A stretch of DNA of 36,008 nucleotides from Bacteroidales bacterium (GTDB taxonomy: Bacteria; Bacteroidota; Bacteroidia; Bacteroidales; Marinilabiliaceae): positions 1-36,008 of the forward strand of contig JAFYCM010000062.1 in assembly GCA_017539645.1 (NCBI GenBank), written 5' to 3'. Positions within the stretch are counted from its first letter, which is position 1. The number at the start of each line of letters is the position of its first letter. Of this stretch, positions 26,614 to 35,600 are shown one piece after another. The position numbers and the translations under genes are program-made. A model generated the notes under the pieces. That model did not search any database, had not been told where the DNA came from, and saw only the letters and a program-made list of their open reading frames with translations.

Positions 26614-28692
26614 CTAATTACGATGATAGTCGATACCTAAAGCATCATAATATGGATATTCGTGGTCGACAACGATGCTGAAGAAGTGGTCGAAATCTGC
26701 CATGAACGCCGAATCGTCGGGTGCGATGGTTCCTGCCCACGATGGTGTAGCATTCCAGCCGCGCTCGAAAAGTCCGAGGCCTTTCGGGAATATGTAATAT
26801 GTAACATGGTTGAAGTTGCGAATTGTCTCTGCCCAGAGCTGACCTTGCACGCCAATAATACTCTCGCGTGCGTTGGCTTGCAACGCTGGTTTGCCATTGC
26901 CTGCATTGGTAAGGTCAATCGGGTTACGATGGTCATCGAAGCGGACAGAGCGGTACATGTCGTATGGTTGAAGGCTGAAAGTGCGGCGCTCATCTACAAG
27001 ACCTCCCCACGAATGCCCACGCTCCGTTTTGTTATCGTTGTATGCAAAGTCGAGATAACAGTTTGGTGCACTTGATATTACTACAGGTATACCGTCGTTG
27101 GCAAATTCGTATGGCAGCGCATCTTGTCCGTGCGAAACGGTCCAAAGATTAGTGAGAAAAAGGCTACGTTTCAGGCGGGCGAGCGTGGCTGGTTCGAGGT
27201 GCTGGCAAATGTCCTGCCAGCCAGCTATTTTCACACCACGTGCTTCGGCAATGTCGAGCACTCTATTGAGGTAGTAGTCTTTGAGCCAAGTCACATCGCT
27301 ATGTTCAGAAGCTTTGAGCAGTGCGAGGCACGCTGGTGAGCCCTCCCAAGCGCCTTCGGGAACTTCGTCGCCGCCAATATGTATGGCATCGAGTGGCACA
27401 TTAGCCTCTTTATACATATTTATGAGGCCATCGAAAACGGTCTCGATAAATTTATACGTACTCGGCAGTGCCACGTTGAGAGCGTTGTCGGAGTAGTCTT
27501 GTACAGACATATATACCGAGGTGTCGCCCGCTTCGGATAGTAGGTATGCAGTGTCGCCTGTGCGAGCCGCGCGAACCTCCATCGACTTGATGGCAGCGCG
27601 TGAATGACCAGGTGTGTCGAATTCTGGGATAATGCGTATATGACGCTCGTATGCATAGCGCAGAATATCAACAAAATCGGCGTGCGAGTAGAATCCGTTA
27701 CCCGACGAAGTGGTGTCGTTGCGGTCGGCTGCAATGCAATATGTAGGTTGAAGAGCATCGGGCTCACTTATAGTGCCATCGGCGTTGAGTGTAGGTATGC
27801 AGCGCGCTGCACCGTAGGTGGTTAGCTCGGGTAGGGCGTCGATGGCTATGCGCCAACCTTCGTCGTCGCCAAAGTGCAAATGGAAATAGTTGATTTTGTA
27901 GTGTGCGAGAATATCTATAAGACGAAGCAAATCAGCTTTTTTGGTGAAATCGCGACTAACATCGAGCATCAATCCGCGATACGTCAAGTCGGGCCAATCG
28001 GTGATTATGGCATTGGGTATGGCATTGCCAACGGCATTTCGGCGCAGATTGTCGAGCGTGACAGACGCGTAGTATGCACCATCTTTATCGGCAGCATCGA
28101 TACGCACCGAACCATCGAGCGTAATCTTGTACCAGCCAGCTCTTTGCCCCGAAACGATGTATGTTTTTGCCTCCTGATTCAAGTCGGTTGTTCCTTCAGT
28201 TGCTTCTACTTGTTTTAGGCGCGGAATCATGTCGAAGACGTTTGTATTTACATGATTATAAGCAAACGACGGAATCTCTTGGCTTGGTTGGTATACATAT
28301 TTACACTCCACAGCCACAGGAATCTGACCTCTCTTCTGTAGATAGAAACCTTCGGGTGCACGGCACTGATTTTCAAGGGCGCGGGCTTTGTAGCGAAGTG
28401 TCAAGACGTTGCCTTGAGCCTCAGCAGACGGAACAGCGCGGTAGAGCGTGCCACCAACGAAGATAATTTCGCCAGGTGCGTTGGCTTCCATTGCCACGGG
28501 TGTGCGAAATTGGCTGAACCACAGTGTCCAATCCGTTCCAGCGGGCGGGTTCTGTATCTCGAGCGTATGTATGGCCATGCCATCGTCGTCGGTAGTGCCT
28601 TCAGTCCAAACTACTTGGCAAAGATTTTCATTGCTACATGCCGAGCATAATATGTATGCCGCAAGCATCATAAGGAGGTGTTTCGCGTTCAC
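26614..28692 (-). CDS. Glycoside hydrolase family 20 beta-N-acetylhexosaminidase, lipoprotein
   Basis: A 692-residue exo-hexosaminidase releasing terminal GlcNAc/GalNAc from host or bacterial glycans. The signal ends with lipobox L-C-S-A-C (Cys19). Residues about 25-140 form an N-terminal beta domain, about 150-230 the GH20b domain, and 235-600 the TIM barrel, with YRGLMLDVSRDFTKKADLLR, YFHLHFGDDEGWRI, RIIPEFDTPGHSRA and the catalytic HIGGDEVPEGAW (Asp442, Glu443). Start choice: the frame opens with TTG at 28698, but the GTG at 28692 gives MNAKHLLMM with a normal basic n-region; the first ATG (28671) would leave too short a signal. It is the first gene of the three-gene operon. Confidence 0.9.
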   Translation of the reverse strand: MNAKHLLMMLAAYILCSACSNENLCQVVWTEGTTDDDGMAIHTLEIQNPPAGTDWTLWFSQFRTPVAMEANAPGEIIFVGGTLYRAVPSAEAQGNVLTLRYKARALENQCRAPEGFYLQKRGQIPVAVECKYVYQPSQEIPSFAYNHVNTNVFDMIPRLKQVEATEGTTDLNQEAKTYIVSGQRAGWYKITLDGSVRIDAADKDGAYYASVTLDNLRRNAVGNAIPNAIITDWPDLTYRGLMLDVSRDFTKKADLLRLIDILAHYKINYFHLHFGDDEGWRIAIDALPELTTYGAARCIPTLNADGTISEPDALQPTYCIAADRNDTTSSGNGFYSHADFVDILRYAYERHIRIIPEFDTPGHSRAAIKSMEVRAARTGDTAYLLSEAGDTSVYMSVQDYSDNALNVALPSTYKFIETVFDGLINMYKEANVPLDAIHIGGDEVPEGAWEGSPACLALLKASEHSDVTWLKDYYLNRVLDIAEARGVKIAGWQDICQHLEPATLARLKRSLFLTNLWTVSHGQDALPYEFANDGIPVVISSAPNCYLDFAYNDNKTERGHSWGGLVDERRTFSLQPYDMYRSVRFDDHRNPIDLTNAGNGKPALQANARESIIGVQGQLWAETIRNFNHVTYYIFPKGLGLFERGWNATPSWAGTIAPDDSAFMADFDHFFSIVVDHEYPYYDALGIDYHRN

Positions 28693-28714
28693 TGTCAATA
28701 AGTTTTAGAGTTAA

Positions 28715-28783
28715 CCAATACAAATATTGGAAAAATAACTCACGTCTAAAACGCGCATTCGCAAATTGTGTATTGAAATGCGC
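28715..28783. promoter_or_regulatory. Inverted repeats between divergent GH20 operon and hsdM
   Basis: Two palindromic elements lie in the 177-bp divergent gap: ccaata-caaa-tattgg at 28715-28730, and gcgcatt (28753-28759) facing aatgcgc (28777-28783) across 17 bp. The block aatattgg recurs near 28784. These are candidate operators for the XylR-type regulator or for the restriction operon; no evidence distinguishes them. Confidence 0.3.
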
Positions 28784-28840
28784 AATATTGGTTGTGTATG
28801 GTGGCACATTTCACATAATTATAGAAACGCTAAAAACATC

Positions 28841-28848
28841 TACTTTTG
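28841..28848 (+). promoter_or_regulatory. -7 box for the hsd operon
   Basis: TACTTTTG matches TAnnTTTG exactly, 21 nt before ATG 28870. It overlaps the in-frame TTG at 28846, which argues that translation begins at 28870. Confidence 0.5.
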
Positions 28849-28869
28849 AACATCAATATTTACGTACTT

Positions 28870-30363
28870 ATGATTACAGGCGAGATTAAGAATCAAATCG
28901 ACTCGATTTGGGATGCCTTCTGGACGGGCGGCATTACCAATTCCATTACCATATTGGAGCAGATGACATATCTCTTCTTCATGAAGATGCTCGACGATGC
29001 GCAAACCACCAAGGAGGCCAACGCAAGCATTATGGGCGTGGCGGTGAAAGAGCCCACTTTCAAAGATGGCGCGTGGCACAACCCCGACACCGACCGCGAC
29101 GTGCCTTACAGCAGCCTTCGGTGGAATACTTTCAAGAATATGGAAGCCGAACAGATGTTCCGCACAATCAGCAAAGATGTGTTTGTCTTCATAAAGAACC
29201 TTAACAGTGGACGCGAATCGGCATACAGCAAGTTTATGGCCAACGCCACATTCCTTATACAAAGCCCGCGCACGCTGGTGAAGATTGTGGAAGGCATTGA
29301 CCACCTTGATATGAACAACCGCGACACAATGGGCGACGTCTATGAGTATGTGTTGGGAAAGATGGCCGCTTCGGGCAATAACGGACAGTTCCGCACGCCA
29401 AGGCACATTATACGTATGATGGTGGATATTATGCAACCCACACTGAAAGACACCATTTGCGACCCTGCGATGGGTAGCGCGGGTTTCATTGTAGAGTCGG
29501 CGAAATATGTGCAGAACCACTACAAGAGCGAACTGCTGAAGAAAGAGAACGCCGAGCACTACAAAAACGGTATGCTGCATGGCTTCGACACCGACGCCAC
29601 TATGTTGCGCATTGGCGCTATGAACCTGATGCTGCACGGCGTTGACAACCCTGACATTCAGTATCAGGACAGCCTTTCGACCGACAACACCGACGCCGAC
29701 CGATACACTCTCTGTCTTGCCAATCCGCCCTTCACGGGAAGTCTCGACAACGAAGCGGTGAGCAAGAACCTGCTGGCCATTACCAAGACCAAAAAGACCG
29801 AACTGCTCTTTCTGGCCCTGTTTGTGCGTATGCTGCAGATTGGCGGCCGCTGTGCAAGCATTGTGCCCGACGGCGTTTTGTTCGGCAACAGCACGGGGCA
29901 CAAATCCATTCGCAAGGAGTTGATTGACAACCAACGCCTGCAAGCCGTCATTTCGATGCCTTCGGGCGTGTTCAAGCCATACGCGGGTGTATCGACCGCC
30001 ATTCTTGTCTTCACCAAGACCAACGCTGGCGGCACCGACAAGGTGTGGTTCTACGATATGAAAGCCGACGGCTTCAGTCTCGACGACAAGCGCTCGCCCG
30101 TTGCCGAAAACGACATTCCCGACGTGGTGGCTCGCTTCCATAACCTTGCCGCCGAAGAGAGCCGCACGCGCAAAGAGCAGAGTTTCCTTGTGCCTGTCGA
30201 TGAAATTCGCGCCAACGACTACGACCTGTCCATAAATAAATACAAGGAAGTGGAGAAGGTGAAGGTGGAATACGAAGCGCCCGAGGTGGTGCTTGGCCGA
30301 ATTGAGGCGTTGCAGGGCGAGATAACGGCGGCCATAAAAGAGTTCAAAGAGCAATTTCTATAA
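28870..30363 (+). CDS. hsdM: Type I restriction-modification system, DNA methyltransferase subunit
   Basis: A 497-residue N6-adenine methyltransferase subunit. The HsdM N-terminal helical domain (about 5-130, with FWTGGITNSITILEQMTYLFFMKMLDD) is followed by the SAM-binding fold: VYEYVLGKMAA, GQFRTPRHIIRMM, motif I DPAMGSAGF (198-206) and catalytic motif IV LANPPFTGS (NPPF at 285-288). The C-terminal helix (AALQ-like: VLGRIEALQGEITAAIKEF) would contact HsdS. With two M and one S subunit it methylates the target set by HsdS; with HsdR it forms the restriction complex. First gene of the operon; base composition is visibly more GC-rich than the flanking GH20 region. Confidence 0.96.
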   Translation: MITGEIKNQIDSIWDAFWTGGITNSITILEQMTYLFFMKMLDDAQTTKEANASIMGVAVKEPTFKDGAWHNPDTDRDVPYSSLRWNTFKNMEAEQMFRTISKDVFVFIKNLNSGRESAYSKFMANATFLIQSPRTLVKIVEGIDHLDMNNRDTMGDVYEYVLGKMAASGNNGQFRTPRHIIRMMVDIMQPTLKDTICDPAMGSAGFIVESAKYVQNHYKSELLKKENAEHYKNGMLHGFDTDATMLRIGAMNLMLHGVDNPDIQYQDSLSTDNTDADRYTLCLANPPFTGSLDNEAVSKNLLAITKTKKTELLFLALFVRMLQIGGRCASIVPDGVLFGNSTGHKSIRKELIDNQRLQAVISMPSGVFKPYAGVSTAILVFTKTNAGGTDKVWFYDMKADGFSLDDKRSPVAENDIPDVVARFHNLAAEESRTRKEQSFLVPVDEIRANDYDLSINKYKEVEKVKVEYEAPEVVLGRIEALQGEITAAIKEFKEQFL

Positions 30364-30377
30364 GCAAAGGCACAAAT

Positions 30378-31532
30378 ATGGTTACCGCTTCCTATCGACC
30401 GCGAAACCCTGGCCACGACTACTACGGCAAAGGCACCTATCTTATCACACTGGTGGTGAACGGGCGCGAGCCATTGCTTGGCCGTTTAGCAGGCGATGCC
30501 GCCCACCCCGACGTGCAACTGTCGCCTTTGGGAAAGGTGGTGAGCGAAAAGTGGGGCCGCATACCGCAGTTGCAAGCCAAACACGGCAACCGTGTGGCAG
30601 TGCACGCCTGCGTCTGTATGCCCGACCACTTTCACGGCGTGATAGAAGTGCTGGAGCCTATGCAATGGTGCCTGGGCGATATAATGCAGGCGTTTAAGTC
30701 GGCCTGCACAAGTTGGTGGCAGCAGGCGCAGGGGCTGGGTGCGTCTGTAAATCGACCGATATTGGTCGATTGCCACGGCCCGAATGCCCCCGCTTGGCTG
30801 CGAGAAAAAGCAAAGCGCTTTCAGGACGAGGGCTCACTTGTTAACAACCTTTCCAAAAAGCAGCGACAAGAATACTACACCCTTGTGGGCCGCGAGCACA
30901 GGCCGCTGTTCGACGACAACTACGACGACACCGTGTGCCTTGACGAGCGCCACCGACAGGCGATGATTGCCTACGTGCACGACAACCCGCGCCGCGCCAT
31001 TCTGCGACGCACGCTGCCCGATGTGATGCGCCGATGCCTGCACGTGCAGATTGGCAACCGCACCTTCGGCACCTTTGGCAACCTTTTCCTGCTGCGATGG
31101 GCCAACCGACTGCAGGTGCAGTGCCACCGACGACACCCCGACTCTGGCCTGCCCTTCGAAACCACACCCGACTACGCACGACTGCACGACGCCTGGGTTG
31201 CCGCCATTTTGGGCGGCGCCACCGTGATTGTAACACCTGGTGTCTCGCGCGGCGAACTGCTGATGAAAAACGAGTGCCTTGAACGCGGCTTCCCGCTCAT
31301 TCACCTGCAGAAAGAACCCATTGGACCCTTCTGGAAACCCGAGCAACGCCGCTTCGACGCCTGCGCCGCGGGAAGCCTGCTCATTCTCGCACCCTGGCAA
31401 CTCGACGATATGCAGCCCGTGAACAACGTGCCCGCCGACACCAACTACAGCCGTTTCCACAACCTGAACGCACTCGCCAATGAAATCTGCAACTTCTGCG
31501 GAAACGCCAAAATTTTATCTACTTTGCATTGA
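30378..31532 (+). CDS. Y1/HUH (RAYT-like) nuclease fused to a DprA/LOG-like domain, inside the type I R-M operon
   Basis: A 384-residue protein. Residues 1-212 match the Y1 transposase domain of REP-associated tyrosine transposases: NPGHDYYGKGTYLITLVV at the start, the HUH metal site MPDHFHGVIEV (His84, His86), and the helix AMIAYVHDNPRRAILRR carrying the candidate nucleophile Tyr199. Residues about 265-370 form a second domain, ILGGATVIVTPGVSRGE then ECLERGFPLIHL, and FDACAAGSLLILAPW (326-340). Its strand-turn-helix-strand order and S-R-G-E turn resemble the SGxARGxD segment of DprA/LOG (SLOG) folds. The domain assignment is inference. It starts 14 bp after hsdM and ends 10 bp before hsdS, in the same direction, with no terminal repeats. 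It is therefore probably a functional operon member acting on single-stranded or modified DNA, or sensing a nucleotide signal. A resident transposase is the alternative. Confidence 0.75.
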   Translation: MVTASYRPRNPGHDYYGKGTYLITLVVNGREPLLGRLAGDAAHPDVQLSPLGKVVSEKWGRIPQLQAKHGNRVAVHACVCMPDHFHGVIEVLEPMQWCLGDIMQAFKSACTSWWQQAQGLGASVNRPILVDCHGPNAPAWLREKAKRFQDEGSLVNNLSKKQRQEYYTLVGREHRPLFDDNYDDTVCLDERHRQAMIAYVHDNPRRAILRRTLPDVMRRCLHVQIGNRTFGTFGNLFLLRWANRLQVQCHRRHPDSGLPFETTPDYARLHDAWVAAILGGATVIVTPGVSRGELLMKNECLERGFPLIHLQKEPIGPFWKPEQRRFDACAAGSLLILAPWQLDDMQPVNNVPADTNYSRFHNLNALANEICNFCGNAKILSTLH

Positions 31533-31542
31533 TGTTTATACT

Positions 31543-32667
31543 ATGAATCATAACTGGACATATAAGAAACTTGGAGAGGTTTGCGATGTTTTGGATAGCA
31601 AACGCAAACCCATTACCAAATGCGACCGCCAATCAGGCAACATTCCATATTATGGAGCAACAGGCATACAAGATTATGTGAAAGATTACATTTTTGATGG
31701 TCGCTATCTTCTTGTTGGTGAGGATGGTGCAAAATGGGGAAAGAACGACAATACAGCATACATAATTGAAGGGAAATCGTGGGTTAATAACCACGCTCAC
31801 ATTCTAAAAATGCACGATGATGCAATTGATGCCTATGTAAGATATTTTCTAAACGGGAAAGACCTAAACTGTTATATAACAGGAGCAATTGTTCAAAAAC
31901 TTACGCAAGCAGCATTGGTAAATATCCCCATTCCCCTTCCCCCGCTCGAAACCCAATCCCGCATTGTGGCCGAACTCGACCTGCTGCAAGCCATTATCGA
32001 CAAGCAGAAAGCACAACTCGCCGAACTCGACAACCTTGCCCAATGTATTTTCTACGATATGTTCGGCGACCCTGTCGAAAATGATAAGGGCTGGGAGGTG
32101 AAGAAGTTGTGGGAAATTGTTTCAGAAGACTGCCCAATTTCCTATGGCATTGTTCAACCTGGAGACGGTGTAGATAACGGCATTCCTGTGGTTAGGCCTG
32201 TGGATATGACACACACATTTGTATATCGCCAAGGTCTAAAGCAAACCACAAAAGAAATATCCAATTCATACAAAAGAACAATATTGAAAGGAAATGAGAT
32301 TTTGTTATGCGTGCGAGGTACAACAGGATTGGTGTCATTGGCTACCGATGAACTAAAAGGGTGTAATGTTACTCGTGGTGTGACACCAATAGAATGCAAT
32401 GTTCAAAATGACCGTTGGTTCGTGTATTTCCAATTCTTGACAAATGCCGTACAACAACATATTGCTGAATACACAAAAGGAATTGCACTCAAACAAATAA
32501 ATATGAAAGATGTGAGAGAAATACCATTCATAGTTCCCCCACTATCCCTTCAGCAATCGTTCGCCGCGAAAATCGAATCGATAGAAAAACAAAAAGCAGC
32601 CATAAGCAAGAGCATAGCGGAAACGGAGAAGTTGTTTGAATATTCGATGGATAAATATATTGGGTAA
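31543..32667 (+). CDS. hsdS: Type I restriction-modification system, specificity subunit
   Basis: A 374-residue HsdS with two target-recognition domains. TRD1 spans about 5-140 (WTYKKLGEVCDVLDSKRKPI to TQAALVNIPIPLPPLETQ), then the first conserved helix (RIVAELDLLQAIIDKQKAQL), TRD2 about 190-335 (WEVKKLWEIVSEDC to MKDVREIPFIVPPLSLQQ), and the second helix (AAKIESIEKQKAAISKSIAE). The two halves mirror each other, as expected for a bipartite target. TRD-coding parts are AT-rich compared with hsdM and hsdR, consistent with TRD exchange. The frame extends 21 codons upstream inside the preceding gene; ATG 31543 fits the family start. No inverted half-gene copies are nearby, so phase-variable shuffling is not indicated. 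Confidence 0.94.
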   Translation: MNHNWTYKKLGEVCDVLDSKRKPITKCDRQSGNIPYYGATGIQDYVKDYIFDGRYLLVGEDGAKWGKNDNTAYIIEGKSWVNNHAHILKMHDDAIDAYVRYFLNGKDLNCYITGAIVQKLTQAALVNIPIPLPPLETQSRIVAELDLLQAIIDKQKAQLAELDNLAQCIFYDMFGDPVENDKGWEVKKLWEIVSEDCPISYGIVQPGDGVDNGIPVVRPVDMTHTFVYRQGLKQTTKEISNSYKRTILKGNEILLCVRGTTGLVSLATDELKGCNVTRGVTPIECNVQNDRWFVYFQFLTNAVQQHIAEYTKGIALKQINMKDVREIPFIVPPLSLQQSFAAKIESIEKQKAAISKSIAETEKLFEYSMDKYIG

Positions 32668-32679
32668 TTTTGGATAGTT

Positions 32680-35600
32680 ATGCGCAACTTCGACTACATA
32701 AAAGACCTTGGACTGACCGACCTCTACCGCTACTGTTCGGCGGCCGAGGAGCACCAAGTGGCCGATCCCGAATATTCAGCTGTGAATGCACGGCGCGCGT
32801 TGGAATACATAGTGCGTGCATTGTATTATATGAAAAACGTGGCAGTGCCCGAGCGCGCGTCGCTCTTCGAATTGGTGGATGGCGAGCCGTTCAAGAGTTT
32901 CATTGCCGACGACCGCGTGATGATGGCCGTGCACTATGTGCGCAAGGTGGGCAACTTAGGCGCGCACACGGGCAGCGTGTCGAAGAAAGAGTCGTTTTTT
33001 GCATTGCTAAATATATACAATGTGGTGGGCGCTATATTGCTGAAGCTGAAAGTGGTGCCCGAGGTGCGCCCGTTCGACAGCACGCTCATACCCAGCGCAG
33101 GTGCTAAACACACGTCGGTAGTGCCAACGCCCGTTGAGGTTAAGCCTACAGACGTAATAGTAACTACACCCGAACCATCGGCCATAGAGTCGTTAGCTCC
33201 CGTAGCCGAACTGCCCATCGACATCAGCGAAGCCGAGACGCGCCGCCTCTTCATCGACCTCATGTTGCGCGAGGCTGGCTGGCAGGTGCTCGAAACCGAA
33301 GGATTTGTGCAGCCGCTCAAAGCTTGCATTGAGGTCGAAGTCAGCGGAATGCCCAACGACGAAGGCGTAGGCTACGCCGATTACGTTCTTTTCGGCGGCA
33401 ACGGAATGCCGCTTGCCGTGGTCGAGGCCAAGCGCACAAGCGTGTCGCCCATCAAAGGCAAACATCAGGCGGAACTCTACGCCGACTGTTTTGAGCATAA
33501 GTATGGCGTGCGCCCCGTGATATACTACACCAACGGATTTGAAACCTATATTATCGACGGCCTTGGCTATCCGCCACGTCGCCTCTATGGATTTCATACG
33601 GCAAGCGACCTCGAACTCATCATTCAGCAGCGCAGCCGCCACGACATCACCGACTTTGCGGTGAAAGAGAGCATTACCGACCGCCACTATCAGAAGATGG
33701 CCATAAAAGCCGTGTGCGAGCACTACAACGCTAAGCATCGTCGTGGACTCCTGGTCATGGCCACTGGCACTGGCAAAACGCGCGTATCCATATCGTTTGT
33801 TGACGTACTTATGCGCAACGGATGGGTGAAGAACGTGCTCTTCCTTGCCGATCGTACCAGCCTCGTGACGCAAGCGCATAAGAACTTTGTGAAACTTATG
33901 CCCAGCACCACCACCTGCGTGCTCAACGATAGCAACGCCGACCACGACATCAATGCCCGCATCATCTTCTCTACATATCAGACGATGATAAACTACATCG
34001 ACACCGACGAGAAACGCTTCTCCGTTGGTCGGTTCGACTTGATAATCATCGACGAAGCGCACCGCAGCATCTTTGGTAAGTATGGCGCCATATTCAACTA
34101 CTTCGACTCGCTTATGCTTGGCCTCACCGCTACGCCGCGCAACGAGGTGGATAAGAGTACGTACGACATATTCGAGATGGAACAAGGCGCGCCTAACTAT
34201 GCCTACGAACTCGAAGACGCTGTGGCCGATGGCTTCTTGGTGAACTATCGAGGCTTCAAATGCGGTTCGCTCATACTGAAGGAGGGCATAAAATACAGCG
34301 CCCTTAGCCCAGAAGAGAGGGAACAGATGGAGGCCGTTTGGGAATATGAAAAGACCCGCAAAGCCCTCGATTCGGCCGACGACTACCATCGCGACATAGA
34401 GAGCAGCGAAATCTTCAAGTACATATTCAACATAAGTACTATCGACAATGTGCTGCAAGATCTTATGGCGCGAGGTCTAAAGGTGCAGAGCGGCGAACGC
34501 ATAGGCAAAAGCATCGTCTTCGCCTACAACCACCGTCACGCCGAGCTTATAGTGGAGCGCTTCAATACGCTGTTTCCCGAATATGGCGCGGGATTCTGTG
34601 TGCTTATAGATAATTATGTTACGTATGCGCAAGACCTTATCGACAAATTTGAGGTCCGCGACGCCGAACCGCAGATAGCCGTTTCGGTAGATATGCTCGA
34701 CACGGGCATTGACGTGCCCGATGTGCTGAATTTGGTGTTCTTCAAGATAGTGAAGAGCAAAATAAAGTTCATGCAGATGATAGGTCGCGGCACACGCTTG
34801 AGCCCGAATATCTATGGTGCAGGTGGCGACAAGAAAGAGTTCTACATATTCGATTGGTGCCGCAATTTTGAATATTTCGAGAAGAATGCCGATGGCAAGG
34901 CTGTGCCACAAGCGCCATCGCTCACCGAGCGCATCTTTGGTCTACGCACCGATATTGCTTTCCATCTGCAACATCAGCAATATCAAGAAGATGCCTATTG
35001 CAAAGCGTTGCACGATGAACTAAAATCGCTCTTGCACGACCAAGTGTGCGCACTTTCCGATAGCCACATCTCCGTGCGTGCCATGTGGGAGCAGGTGAGC
35101 CATTTCAAAGCCGCCGAAGCGTGGACATACATATCGGATGTTGACGTCTTGTCGCTCAAGACCGACATTGCGCCGCTGCTGCCCAAAAGCACCTACGACG
35201 AGAATGCCAAGAAATTCGATGTACTTATGCTATGCATAGAGCTCAGCCTCGTTGCCGACGATGTGAACGCATCGCGTAGCGAAAAAAGTGTGCGCCTCCT
35301 TGCAGAGAAGCTGCAAGAGAAAGCCTCCATTCCGCAAGTGCAAGCAAAGATGGAGACCATAGTGGAAGTGCTCAATCCTGCGTCGTGGGAGAATGTCACA
35401 TTGTCATGGCTCGAGAAGGTCCGCCTCGACTTGCGCGACCTAATAAAATTCCTTGTCGGTTCAGATAAATGGTTCAAAGTAGATATTGAGGATACCATCT
35501 CGTACGATGGCGAGAGCGAAGGCGTGCAGATGCGCGTGAGCTACAAGCAGCGCATTATGGATTTCTTGGCTGCCCACCGCCATCTGCCCGTGTTGGATAA

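Noticed and set aside
28840-30354. 504-residue minus-strand open frame opposite hsdM
   Set aside because: His/Val-rich shadow of the GC-rich hsdM frame; hsdM has all methyltransferase motifs.
30378-31532. Active IS200/IS605 element
   Set aside because: No TnpB, no subterminal hairpin ends or target duplication seen, and the gene is spaced as an operon member with intact hsdM and hsdS on each side.
31480-31542. Upstream extension of hsdS
   Set aside because: It overlaps the end of the HUH gene; the family N-terminus begins at ATG 31543.
31543-32667. Phase-variable hsdS shuffling locus
   Set aside because: Only one complete hsdS, no recombinase and no inverted TRD copies are present in the window.
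33193-34458. 421-residue minus-strand open frame opposite hsdR
   Set aside because: Shadow of the nuclease and motor region of hsdR.
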